Position numbers and translations under genes: made by a program. Of a stretch of DNA of 64,000 nt, positions 30,946 to 39,813 are shown piece after piece; position 1 is the first letter of the stretch; each line of letters begins with the position of its first letter. The stretch is from VRUE01 sp963728835 (lineage in GTDB: Bacteria > Actinomycetota > Thermoleophilia > Solirubrobacterales > 70-9). The stretch is from the NCBI GenBank assembly GCA_963728835.1, contig CAVSKZ010000002.1:682001-746000 (forward strand). Direction: 5' to 3'. The notes under the pieces were generated by a model. It was not told the DNA's origin and did no database searches. It was given only the letters and a program-made list of their open reading frames with translations.

Positions 30946-31998
30946 ATGCGGTGGGACGAGCAACGAGTTGAGAACGAGGACGCGGGCAGGCTGTTCGGCC
31001 TGGCCGAGGAATCGGTGGTCCGCACCTTCGACGCTCCTGAGGCGATGGGGATCAACTTTCACGAGGTGCGGGCGCGGTCGGCGCTGAACCGGGTGCCCGG
31101 AGGGCGCTACGGATTTGGCTGGACGATCAACCCGTATCGAGGCTGCACCCATGCCTGCGTTTTTTGCTTCGCTCGCCGCACTCACACGTTTCTCGACCTG
31201 AACGCGGGGCGGGACTTCGAGCGGGAGATCGTGGTCAAGGTCAACGTGCCGGAGCTGCTGCGGGGTGAGCTGGCCCGGCCGAGCTGGAGGCGGGAATTGG
31301 TGGCGCTGGGGACGAACACCGACCCCTACCAGTGGGTCGAGAGCCGCTACCGGATGATGCCGGCGATCCTCGAGGCGCTGGAGGAGGCCGAGACGCCCGT
31401 CTCGGTCTTGACCAAGTCGCCGCTGGCGATGCGAGACGTCGAGATCTACGAGCGGATGGCAGAGCGGCTGCCGATCTCGGTCAACCTCTCGGTCCCGACC
31501 CTCGACGAGGAGGCCTGGCGCGCGACCGAGCCCCACACCCCCAGCCCCTCGGCCCGTCTCGACGCGGTGGCCGAGCTGCGCAGCCGCGGCATCGACTCCG
31601 GCGTCCTGATCGCCCCCCTGATGCCGGGCATCAACGACTCTCCCGACCAGGTTCAGCCGATCGTCGACAGAGCCAGGGAGGCAGACGCCACCTTCCTCGG
31701 CGGCGTCGCCCTCCACCTGAGGGACGAGGTCAAAGACGTCTTCTTCGCCTGGCTCCAGGCGAAACGCCCCGACCTCCTCAGCCGCTACGAGCGGCTCTAC
31801 CGCGGTAGGTCCTACATGCGTCCCGAGCAGCGCAAGCAAGCGACCCAAGCGGTACGCGGGTGGGGGAGGAGCTCGCGACGCGAGCCGGAGGGGCGGGAGC
31901 CAGCTCAACCGGCGGCTACTCGAGGTCGGCTTGCCCCTGGCTGCAAATCGTCAGCCTGGGAGATGCACGAGCCGCCTGCGCAGGACTCTCTTTTCTAG
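30946..31998 (+). CDS. Rv2578c-family radical SAM protein
   Basis: 350-aa radical SAM enzyme. The [4Fe-4S] cysteines are in NPYRGCTHACVFCFAR (CxxxCxxC), followed by the family's GTNTDPYQWVESRYRMMP, and VSVLTKSPLAMRDVEIYERM with GVLIAPLMPGINDSP further on. This is the spore-photoproduct-lyase-like/Rv2578c group, thought to act in DNA repair although its reaction is unknown. A perfect LexA box directly upstream supports a DNA-damage role. ATG 30946 is used because an upstream ATG would place the operator within the coding region. The C-terminal tail after YRGRSYMRPEQR is low-complexity. Confidence 0.9.
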   Translation: MRWDEQRVENEDAGRLFGLAEESVVRTFDAPEAMGINFHEVRARSALNRVPGGRYGFGWTINPYRGCTHACVFCFARRTHTFLDLNAGRDFEREIVVKVNVPELLRGELARPSWRRELVALGTNTDPYQWVESRYRMMPAILEALEEAETPVSVLTKSPLAMRDVEIYERMAERLPISVNLSVPTLDEEAWRATEPHTPSPSARLDAVAELRSRGIDSGVLIAPLMPGINDSPDQVQPIVDRAREADATFLGGVALHLRDEVKDVFFAWLQAKRPDLLSRYERLYRGRSYMRPEQRKQATQAVRGWGRSSRREPEGREPAQPAATRGRLAPGCKSSAWEMHEPPAQDSLF

Positions 31999-32005
31999 TG
32001 GGCGA

Positions 32006-32381
32006 TCACTCGTTGCGGGAGGCGGTCTGCCGGCCGAAGATATAGCCGAGCAGGGTGGCGAGTAGGGGTACTAGCAAAGAGACGACGAGGAGTCTGCAGC
32101 AGGTCTTTGACCTGGGAGAACCATTCCGTCCGAAGGTCTTGCAAGGTCTCAAGGCGGTTTGTGCAGGTGGGGCAGGCGCCCACCTCGTCCGGCCCTGGAT
32201 AGGTGGCGATCGCGTAGATGCCGACCAGGACAAGAACCAGGCCGATCAGGCCGATCAGGCCCCAGGCGAGGCCGAACCCTTGACGCATCCGCTGGCTGTC
32301 GAGGTCCTCGGCGCTGAGCCGCGCCTCGTCGGCGAGCTCATCGACCTTCAGCGGGCCTCGGTTTGAGATCTGCAAGCGCAT
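32006..32381 (-). CDS. Small two-helix membrane protein (possible frameshift)
   Basis: Starts at ATG 32381. Residues 1-36 are charged; LAWGLIGLIGLVLVLVGIYAIATY is a membrane helix, followed by CPTC and LETLQDLRTEWFSQVKDLLQ. In the starting frame the end is non-hydrophobic (stop 31995), but a +1 shift near 32092 gives LLVVSLLVPLLATLLGYIFG and the stop at 32006, a convincing second helix. I favour the shifted version as the real gene, with a single-base error. Its ATG directly follows the T-run of the terminator at 32383-32423 and has no Shine-Dalgarno. I do not recognise the family. Confidence 0.55.
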
Positions 32382-32382
32382 G

Positions 32383-32423
32383 AAAAAAGGCCCCCATCTT
32401 CAATTTCGCAAGAAGAGGGGGCC
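32383..32423 (-). terminator. Rho-independent terminator of the RHH gene
   Basis: On the minus strand GGCCCCC/GGGGGCC plus TCTT/AAGA form an 11-bp stem with one bulge and a 12-nt loop, followed by six T (the A-run at 32383-32388). It lies 12 nt past the RHH stop. A classic U-tract terminator is unusual here: most hairpins in the window lack one, which fits a foreign origin of this island. Confidence 0.85.
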
Positions 32424-32434
32424 TCAAAATAGGT

Positions 32435-32635
32435 CTACGAGAGCAGAATCTCCTTAGATACCTGTCCTTCCTTGGTCAGGGCGAGCTGGTAGCCGTTCTC
32501 GATCTGCTCCTCAGCCAGCTTCAAAAGAGTTAGTGAGCGGCGGATCACCTGAGCTTTGGAGATCCCCTCCTTCTCTGCAAGTTCCTCCAACAGCTCTTCG
32601 AGCTTGTCGTTCATTTGCAGGGTGTACTTGGCCAC
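32435..32635 (-). CDS. Ribbon-helix-helix (CopG/Arc-type) regulator
   Basis: 66-aa protein: strand KYTLQMNDKLEELLEELAEKEG then ISKAQVIRRSLTLLKLAEEQ, the beta-alpha-alpha RHH fold in which the N-terminal strand contacts DNA. GTG 32635 is preceded by an excellent Shine-Dalgarno, GGAGGTGATC. RHH proteins of this size are often antitoxins or island regulators, but no toxin lies in the same orientation next to it. It is divergent from the 32865-35125 operon and likely regulates it and itself through the dyad at 32709-32722. Confidence 0.85.
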   Translation of the reverse strand: MAKYTLQMNDKLEELLEELAEKEGISKAQVIRRSLTLLKLAEEQIENGYQLALTKEGQVSKEILLS

Positions 32636-32708
32636 AGGATCACCTCCTTCTGTCTGCCGTGTCGGTGAGGTTCATTTCCTGACAGCCTCCTTCGCTGGTC
32701 GTAGTCAT

Positions 32709-32722
32709 GGCATCATGATACC
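32709..32722. promoter_or_regulatory. Dyad and -10 region of the divergent RHH/unknown-gene promoters
   Basis: GGCATCATGATACC (minus: GGTATCATGATGCC) is a 14-bp near-palindrome with ATCATGAT at its centre; the minus-strand TATCAT inside it is a good -10 hexamer. On the other side, TTGACT (about 32767-32772) with a weak TACGCT 18 bp later may drive the plus-strand operon. This 230-bp gap (32636-32864) is the most AT-rich stretch of the window. Confidence 0.45.
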
Positions 32723-32864
32723 AAATAAACGTCGAATTTCCTTTTTTCTGACGAAAATTTAACTTCGGATTGACTCCCAAACAACGGATAACTTACGCTA
32801 AAGTAGTGGCTTGTACGGACGAGTCTCTTTGGGAACGAGGTTGAACGGAGAGGGGAGTGGGGAC

Positions 32865-34232
32865 GTGGGAGAGCCAAATGACGAAGCCTTGAGGGTTCCG
32901 CGCCTGCTCCGGTTGGAGGAGTGGGTGACGTGGATCGCCCCATCAATAACGGGACTGCCGCGCAAGACTGTGTTTACCGCCGCCCAGCTTGAGGTGGTTG
33001 CCGACGCTTTGAGTCGGCCTGCCGACCAGGTCGGCGGTCAGCTTCTGTATCCGACGCCGGCCGAGCAGGCCGCTGCGCTGATCGGCGGCGTGTTGCGTGG
33101 CGGGGGCGTTCTGCGGCCGCACAGCCAGGAATTGGCGGTCGGCACGGCAGGTGTCTACCTTGACCGCAACGACTGCCACCTGGAAATCCCCCGCGAGAAG
33201 GCGTCTGAGTTCACGAGGCTCCTCCGCGCTACTGCCCAGAGCCGTGAGGCAGAGGGAGATCTGGCTCGCTTTCTGGACCGCTACATGATCAAGCCAGTCT
33301 TGCAGAGGCGACCCGAGGGCCGGGAAAAGCTGCTCGTCTATATCTCGATCCCCGAGCGGATCGAGGACCGCGAGGAGCTGCACCGGCTCAACAAAGTTAT
33401 CGACGAGGCGGTGACCGCCGCTGGCGAGAGCCTTTCTCTGCCGGTCGAGCTGGCCACCACCTGTCCGGGCGTCCTCCCGCGCAAGCCGGAGGAGGACTGG
33501 GAAATCCGCAGGCAGATGCTGCATGGAGACCGCCGCGTGCTCTGGGGCGGGCGCACCCACTGGGCCTCGGGGATGATTGCCTTGGCGCTGGACGGTAACG
33601 GCATCGTCACCGGCCTTGAGATGGCTCACCTCGGCCGTCGTTGTCCCGTACTCGTCCTGCAGCCCGCACGCGGCTCATTCCCGAGCGCCCTCGAGGGTTA
33701 TGCCTGCTGCGGAGGAAGCGTCTACCTGCGCGAGTTCAGCACCGACGAGGACATCGTCCAGTGCGTAACAGAGTTCGTCGAGGTCAAAGCGGTGACGATG
33801 CTCGAGAGTGCCCGCGAGCGACGCGATGCCGTCCTCGCCTCGATGCCGCGACAACTCTCCCTGCGCCACGCTCTAATGAGCCTCTCGCCCGAGGAGTTGA
33901 CGCTGCTGCTGGCGCGGACGAAGTTCAGGGCGAGCTATGCCCAGCAACTCGCCACCGAGCCCAATGAGTTCGTCAGAGCCGAGCGCGGCGACCTGCATAA
34001 GATCGCCAATGTGCTTGAGCTCGATGTCGCCGAGCTCGCCGTTCCCCAGGCGCCGCCACGTCTCACCCCCAAGCAGAAGCGCGCCCTGCGTATCACCGTG
34101 CGCGATCGTGGCCTTTCGGGCGAGGAGGCGCTGAGGCTTCAGGAGCAGGGCGAGGAGCTGGTGGCTCAGAGCCAAGGCAGCAGTTCGCTCGCCGCCCCAG
34201 AGGGCTGGGAAGGGCTGCTGGAGGCTGCATGA
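32865..34232 (+). CDS. Unknown protein paired with an ImmA/IrrE protease; weak XRE-like C-terminal region
   Basis: 455 aa from GTG 32865, chosen because AGGGGAG lies 8 nt before it; TTG 32811 and 32841 would extend it. I do not recognise the first 330 residues. Visible parts: an N-terminal block with RLEEWVTWIAPSITGLPRKT, a segment TPAEQAAALIGGVLRGGGVLRP, and a central Arg/Glu-rich region. Residues about 340-405 (SLSPEELTLLLARTKFRASYAQQL, then DLHKIANVLELDVAELAV) resemble an XRE helix-turn-helix. Partnership with ImmA/IrrE (4-nt overlap) is typical of mobile-element repressor-protease pairs, which would make this a repressor-like substrate, possibly with an effector domain. Confidence 0.6.
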   Translation: MGEPNDEALRVPRLLRLEEWVTWIAPSITGLPRKTVFTAAQLEVVADALSRPADQVGGQLLYPTPAEQAAALIGGVLRGGGVLRPHSQELAVGTAGVYLDRNDCHLEIPREKASEFTRLLRATAQSREAEGDLARFLDRYMIKPVLQRRPEGREKLLVYISIPERIEDREELHRLNKVIDEAVTAAGESLSLPVELATTCPGVLPRKPEEDWEIRRQMLHGDRRVLWGGRTHWASGMIALALDGNGIVTGLEMAHLGRRCPVLVLQPARGSFPSALEGYACCGGSVYLREFSTDEDIVQCVTEFVEVKAVTMLESARERRDAVLASMPRQLSLRHALMSLSPEELTLLLARTKFRASYAQQLATEPNEFVRAERGDLHKIANVLELDVAELAVPQAPPRLTPKQKRALRITVRDRGLSGEEALRLQEQGEELVAQSQGSSSLAAPEGWEGLLEAA

Positions 34233-35125
34233 GGTTGAACACGACGGCAGAGGAAGCTGCAGCCCACCTGCTCGAGTGGTCAGGGGCATCCCCGCCGGTG
34301 GACGTATGGAGCCTGGCCGAACTGCTCGGGGCGCGAGTCGTCGAGCGCGAGATGCTCGGTGACGGGCGGCTGATCGAGTGGAAAGGACATATGGAGATCC
34401 ACATCAGCACGCGCTCGCGTCCGGCCCGCCGCCGCTTCACGATCGGGCACGAGCTGGGCCATCTCTGGATGCAGCGCAACGGCATCGACGGCAAGCCCCC
34501 CTCGCAGTTCGAGGAAGAGCGCTTCTGCAATCACTTCGCCGCGGCTCTCCTGATCCCCCGCGACTGGCTCGAACGCAGCGTCGAGGATGAGGTCGAGGGC
34601 ATCTCGCAGCTCACGCGGATGGCTCGACGGGCGCAGACCTCGCTCTCGGCAATGCTGATCCGCCTGCGGGATGTGGCTGGCTGGCGCAGCACGTTGCTGC
34701 GTTACCGGCGCAGGGCGCAAGATTGGCATCTCGCCTCCTGTACTGCCGGACAGGTTTCGCTCTTCGAGCGACTCTCAAGCGCGCGCGAGACGACGGTGGC
34801 CCTGACGGCGGCCGCAGAGCGACATGGCATGTTCCACGCCTTCTTGCCGATCTCGATCGACGAGCAAGTTGTTTCCTGCTGGGCCGAGCTGCTGGTAAAG
34901 CAGCACACAGCCATCGCGCTGGCCAGGTTCCGCTACGAGGGCGAGAGGCTTCCCCGCGGGTGGGATGCGCTGCACACGACGACGATCCCCTCGGTGCAAA
35001 CACTCTGTCCGCACTGCCAGGCAGACGACCTTACTTGGCGTCTGTGGGGCTTGACTAGAGGAGCGTTCGGCCTAGGCAGTGACGGCGAACGACTCGCTGC
35101 GACTGGACACCGCTGCCAGCGTTAG
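34229..35125 (+). CDS. ImmA/IrrE family metallo-endopeptidase
   Basis: 298 aa. The zinc-protease motif is RRRFTIGHELGHLWMQ (HExxH), with downstream NHFAAALLIPRDWL, the ImmA/IrrE signature that supplies the third ligand. The C-terminal half has four Cys/His positions (LCPHCQADDL, and HRC near the end) suggesting a zinc ribbon. ImmA cleaves an XRE-type repressor to trigger mobile-element transfer, and IrrE/PprI does so in DNA damage. Its gene overlaps the upstream unknown gene by 4 nt. The likely cleavage target is that protein. Confidence 0.88.
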   Translation: MRLNTTAEEAAAHLLEWSGASPPVDVWSLAELLGARVVEREMLGDGRLIEWKGHMEIHISTRSRPARRRFTIGHELGHLWMQRNGIDGKPPSQFEEERFCNHFAAALLIPRDWLERSVEDEVEGISQLTRMARRAQTSLSAMLIRLRDVAGWRSTLLRYRRRAQDWHLASCTAGQVSLFERLSSARETTVALTAAAERHGMFHAFLPISIDEQVVSCWAELLVKQHTAIALARFRYEGERLPRGWDALHTTTIPSVQTLCPHCQADDLTWRLWGLTRGAFGLGSDGERLAATGHRCQR

Positions 35126-35146
35126 GCGAGTGGATGACGGCAGGCC

Positions 35147-36098
35147 TCAGATGGCGTCCAGCTGCTCGAACCGGCACTCGTGCGGGTCCTTGTCGTCGCG
35201 GAACCTGCGGAACCGCGCGCCGTGGCGGATGCGTCCCGCGGCGGCGTGGTCGTAGCCGACTTCGATCACCAGCTCGGGGCGGAGCGCGACCCACCCGAGG
35301 TCTCGCCCGCCGGTCCAGCGGCTTGGCTCCGCCGTTCCGCTCTCGCCGGTCTCCAGCGGTTCGAGCAGCGAGCGAAGGCCTCGTTTCGCCTCGGGCGCTG
35401 AAGCCGGAGATGTGGCCGACCGAGCGCAGATCCTCGCCGTCGTAGAGGCCGAGGATCAGGGAGCCGACGGTCCCCTCCTCTTTGCCCGGGCGCCAGCCCA
35501 TGACGACGCAGTCGATCTCGCGCTCGCGCTTGACCTTGGCCATGCCCTTGCGCTTGCCGGGGACGTAGGGAGCGTCGAGCTGCTTCGCCATCGTCCCCTC
35601 GGTCCGTGCGCAGCCACTCCTCGGCCTGCGCCGGGTCGGGGCTGAGCGCGCTGACCTCGATCCCGGTGCTCGCGGCCAGCGCGTCCAGCCGCTCGCGCCG
35701 CCGGCCGAACGGACGCCTCCAGCAGCGACTCCTCGCCCTCGGCAAGGAGGTCGAAGGCGACGTAGCCGGCTGGGATCTCCTTGGAGAGCAGGGTGATCCG
35801 CGACTCGGCCGGGTGGATGCGGCTCTGCAGCGCGTCGAACTCGAGGTTGCCCTCGGCGTCGCGGATCACCAGCTCGCCGTCGAGCACGTAGCGGCCCGCG
35901 CGGGAAGCTCAGCTCGGGGAAGTAGCGCGATAGCGCTTTGCCCCCGCGCGACTGGACGTAGGCCTCGTCGCCGTCGACGAAGACGATCGCGCGGAAGCCG
36001 TCGAGCTTCTGCTCGTAGGCCCACTCCTCGCCCAGGGGCAGCTCTTTGCGGGTCAGCGCCAGTTGCGGTTTGATCGGTGGGGCGAGCGGAAGGGTCAA
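35147..36098 (-). pseudogene. ATP-dependent DNA ligase (LigC/LigD ligase-domain type), multiple frameshifts
   Basis: Pieces of one ligase appear in order on the minus strand but in changing frames: LALTRKELPLGEEWAYEQKL followed by DGFRAIVFVDGD (motif I Lys), LDGELVIRDAEGNLEFDALQ (motif III region), GYVAFDLLAEGE, PYVPGKRKGMAKVKREREID then CVVMGWRPGKEEGTVGSLIL (motifs IV-V), and the C-terminal ELVIEVGYDHAAAGRIRHGA region to the TGA at 35147. At least four shifts separate them. Residues are otherwise intact with no internal nonsense substitutions, which favours sequencing indels over decay. TTG 36098 overlaps the transporter ATPase stop (TTGA). An ATP-dependent ligase in a peptide-transport operon is odd. 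Confidence 0.75.
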
Positions 36099-37769
36099 CC
36101 TGACCCGACAGTTTGCCGACGTGCCCGCGCCTCGTGCGGGTCGGGGATCGGCACCGCGGCGAGCAGCCTGCGGGTGAAGGGGTCCTGGGGCTGCTCGCAG
36201 ACCCGGTCGGCCGGGCCCTCCTCGACGATCCGGCCCTCGTTCATCACCGCGATCCGGTCGGAGACGTGGCGGACGACGCCGATGTCGTGGGCGACGAAGA
36301 GGTAGGTGAGGCCGAAGTCCTCCTGCAGCTCGGCGAGCAGGTCGAGGATCTGCGCCCGGATCGAGACGTCGAGGGCGGAGACCGGCTCGTCGGCGACGAT
36401 CAGCTTCGGGCGCAGCGCCAGCGCCCGGGCGATCCCGATCCGCTGCCGCTGCCCACCGGAGAACTCGTGCGGGTAGCGGTCGTAGTGCTCGGGAGAGAGG
36501 CCGACCCGGCTCGAGCAGCTCCTGCACCTGGCGGCGCAGCTCTGCGCCGCTCGCCACCCCCTGCAGCTTCAGCGGGTCGCCGACGATCTGACCGATCCGC
36601 TTGCGCGGGTTGAGCGAGGCGTAGGGGTCCTGGAAGACGATCTGCATCTCGCGTCGCAGCGGCCGCATCTCCCGTCGCGAGAGGCCGGCGATCTCGCGCC
36701 CCTCGAAGCGGACGGAGCCTGAGCTCGGCTCGATCAGCTGCAGGGCGGCGCGGCAGAGCGTCGACTTGCCGCAGCCCGACTCGCCCACCAGGCCCAGCGT
36801 CTCGCCCTGGCGCAGGCTGAAGCTGACGCCGTCGACAGCCCGCACCCGGTCGACCTCGCGCCGCAGCAGACCGCGCCTGACCGGGTAGTGCTTGACCAGG
36901 TCGGTGACCTCGAGCAGAGGCTTGCTCGTGCGCGGCGGCCGCAGCGGCGGGGCGCTGTCGATTCGCACCACGGCGCCGAGCAGGCTGCGCGTGTAGGGGT
37001 CCTTGGGCGAGTAGAAGACCTCGTCGAGTGACGCCGCGCTCGACGACCCGCCCCTCGTGCATCACCAGCACCCGGTCGGCGACCTCGGCGACGACGCCGA
37101 GGTCGTGGGTGATCAGGATCGTCGCCAGGTCCCCGCTCGCGGTTGAGCTCGCTCGAGCAGGGCGAGGATCTGCGCCTGCACGGTGACGTCGAGCGCGGTC
37201 GTCGGCTCGTCGGCGATCAGCACCTCGGGCTCCAGGGCGAGCGCCATCGCGATCATCGCCCGCTGGCGCATGCCGCCCGAGAACTGGTGCGGGTAGTCGT
37301 CGACACGGCGCGTCGGCATCGGGGATGCCGACCGAGTCGAGCAACTCGAGCGGCCCGCTCGCGCGCCTCCTCCTTGCCGACCGCCGGGCGGTGGGCCCGG
37401 ATCGCCTCGGCGATCTGGGCACCGATCCGGTAGACCGGGTTGAAGGAGGTCATCGGGTCCTGGAAGACCATCGCCGATCCGCTCGCCCGCGCACCTTCTG
37501 CAGCTCGCTCTCGCTCGCCTCGATCAGCTCCGCGTCGCCGAGCCGCACCGAGCCCTCGATCCGGGCGTTGTGCGAGCGGGTGAGGCCGACGATCGTCTGC
37601 GCGGTGACGCTCTTGCCCGAGCCCGACTCGCCGACGATCGCCAGCACCTCGCCCGGGGCGAGGTCGAAGGAGACGCCGTCGACCGCCTGCACCAGCCCGC
37701 CCTCGGTGGCGAAGCCGACCCGCAGGTCCCGCACGCGAGAGCAGCGGCGCTCGCCCGGCTCAGCCTCAT
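36095..37769 (-). pseudogene. Oligopeptide ABC transporter, fused double ATPase (DppD-DppF/YejF type), multiple frameshifts
   Basis: ATG 37769 begins a protein of about 555 aa with two nucleotide-binding domains. First: Walker A VGESGSGKSVTAQTIVG, Q-loop VFQDPMTSFNP, signature FSGGMRQRAMIAMALA, Walker B VLIADEPTTALD. Second: VGESGCGKSTLCRAALQ, VFQDPYASLNPRKRIG, FSGGQRQRIGIARALA, LIVADEPVSALD. The linker LLGAVVRIDSAPPLRPPRTS joins them without a stop, so they are one chain. Frames change repeatedly; for example, two single-base insertions lie within 15 bp just after ESELQKVRG. It powers uptake of di- or oligopeptides. It overlaps the permease upstream (ATGA) and the ligase downstream (TTGA). 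Confidence 0.78.
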
Positions 37770-38732
37770 TGCGCCGAGCTCCCCAGCTTGACCCGCGGGT
37801 CGAGGTAGGCGTAGGCGATGTCGACCAGGGCGTTGAAGAGGACGACGAAGAAGGCGCCGAAGAGGACGATCGCCATGATCGGCGGCAGGTCGAGGTTTTC
37901 GATCGATTCGAAGGCGTACTGGCCGACGCCGTTGAGGCCGAAGATCGCTTCGGTGAGGATCGCGCCGCCGCCGATCAGGGCGCCGAAGTCGAGGCCGAAG
38001 AGGGTGACGATCGGGATCAGCGAGTTGCGCAGCACGTGGCGGGTCATCACCTGCCGCTCGCCGAGCCCCTTGGCCCGCGCCGTGCGCACGTAGTCCTCGT
38101 TCATCGCGTCGAGCATGTTGGAGCGCAGCACGCGGCTGTAGAGGCCGACGTAGAGCGACCGCGAGCGGTGAACCAGGGCAGGATCAGGTGGTAGGCCCAG
38201 TCGACCGGGTCTTCGCTCGAGCCCGACGTACCCCTGGGCCGGGAAGAGACCGGTCTTGTAGGCGAGGTAGTTGAGCAGGACGCCGGCGAGCCAGAAGACC
38301 GGGATCGAGATGCCGGCGACGGCGAGGATCGTCAGCACCTTGTCGAGCAGGCCGCCGGCGCGGACCGCGGAGAGGTAGCCGAAGAGGATCCCGAAGAACA
38401 TCCAGATCACGGCGGCGCCGATGCAGAGCGAGAAGGTGGCCGGGATGCCTTCGACGATGCGTTCGATCGACGTCTTCCTGGGCCTGGTAGGAGATCACGT
38501 CGCCGCTGAAGATCTTCCCCATCATCGTCAGGTACTGCTGGGGCAGCGGGTCGTCGAAGCCCCATTCCTCGGTGATGCTGGCGACCAGCTGCGGGGTCGC
38601 CGCTCTTGCCCGCCATGCTGCTGCGCCGGGTCGGCGTTGGGGATCACGTTGAAGATCGAGGAAGGTCAGCACCGAGACCGCGAAGAGGACCGCCACCATG
38701 CCGCCCAGGCGCCTGACGACGAAGCGCGCCAT
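37766..38732 (-). pseudogene. Oligopeptide ABC transporter permease (DppB-like), frameshifted
   Basis: Starts ATG 38732 with FVVRRLGGMVAVLFAVSVLT. In order but in shifting frames follow TEEWGFDDPLPQQYLTMMGK, FFGILFGYLSAVRAGGLLDK then VLTILAVAGISIPVFWLAGV, and a clean last part with RSNMLDAMNEDYVRTARAKG then LGERQVMTRHVLRNSLIPIV (the EAA loop that docks the ATPase) ending LVDIAYAYLDPRVKLGSSAQ. Several single-base shifts lie in the first two thirds. It is one of two membrane subunits of the transporter. Confidence 0.78.
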
Positions 38733-39785
38733 CAGACCGCGGTTCCCTCGGGCTCCGGCGACGCCCGCGTGGGCCTCGAGCCGCAGCTTCGAGTTGGGGT
38801 CGAGCGCGTCGCGCAGGCCGTCGCCGAAGACGTTGATCGCGAGCACGGTGAGGAAGATCATCGATGCCCGGGAGGATCGTCAGCAGCGGCGCGCTGGTGA
38901 TCAGCTCGAAGCCGTCGCCGATCATCGAGCCCCAGGAGGTGTCGGGCGGCTGCACGCCGACGCCGAGGAAGGAGAGGGCGGCCTCGAGCAGCATCGCGTT
39001 GGCGATGCCGAGGGTGAAGAAGACGATGATCGTCGAGGCAGAGATTGGGCAGCAGCTCGCCGAACATCACCCGCAGCGGGCCGGCGCCCTGGGCGACGGC
39101 GGCCTCGACGAACTCCTTCTCGCGCAGCGAGAGGACCTCCCCGCGCAGCGGCCGCGCCATGTAGGGGACGTAGGACGACGCCGATGATCAGGATCGGGAT
39201 CCAGATCGAGCCGCTGGAGATCTCGAGCGGCCCGATCTGCAGGCCGCCGACGGCAAGCGCGATGCCCGAGCGCGATTCCCAGCAGGATCACCGGGAAGGC
39301 CCAGATCACGTCCAGCGTCCGCGAGATGACCGTGTCGACCCAGCCGCGGTAGTAGCCGGCGAGCAGGCGCGAGGACCGTTGCCAGCAGCGGTCGTGAGCA
39401 GCGCCGCGGCGAAGCCGATGAAGCAGCGAGGTGCGCCCGCCGTACATCAGCCGCACCATCTCGTCGCGGCCGAGCCGGCCGTCGGCGCCGAGGAAGAACT
39501 TGCCGTCGGCGCCGAGCCAGACCGGCCCGATCGGCTTGCCTTCGACGGTTGACGACTTCGCGCTTCTCGCCGTCGACCTCGATCTTTTCCAGGGTGTGGG
39601 TCTGGTTCGGCCCGGTGTCGGCGACGTGGTCCGCCCAGAGCGGCGCGGCCAGGCACGAAGAGGACGATCGAGGACGAAGAGGCCGCCGAAGGCGAGCGCG
39701 ACCCGGTTGCGGCGCAGCCGCCGGAGGCCAGGCGCCAGGGGCTGCTGCCCGCGGGGCCGGCCTCGGCGTGGGGCTCGGAAGCCAC
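38732..39785 (-). pseudogene. Oligopeptide ABC transporter permease (DppC-like), frameshifted
   Basis: GTG 39785 opens ASEPHAEAGPAG and a hydrophobic helix. An extended periplasmic loop mentions ADHVADTGPNQTHTLEKIEV and IGPVWLGADGKFFLGADGRL, longer than in DppC of E. coli. The core has LLAGYYRGWVDTVISRTLDV, GIALG, then LRGEVLSLREKEFVEAAVAQ (EAA loop), then ANAMLLEAALSFLGVGVQPP and DTSWGSMIGDGFELI, and a last helix ending VFGDGLRDALDPNSKLRL. About six shifts interrupt it. With the frame corrected, the end reads EGTAV and a TGA overlapping the next permease start. Confidence 0.75.
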
Positions 39786-39813
39786 CCTCGGAGTGTGAAG
39801 CAGGGCCTGGCGG

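Noticed and set aside
30700..31908. Minus-strand 402-codon frame over ytoQ and the radical SAM gene
   Set aside because: It crosses the palindrome and lies antisense to two genes with clear family motifs.
32435..35125. Type II toxin-antitoxin system with the RHH protein as antitoxin
   Set aside because: No small toxin gene lies beside it in the same orientation. The only neighbours are a membrane protein and a divergent operon, so a regulator is more likely.
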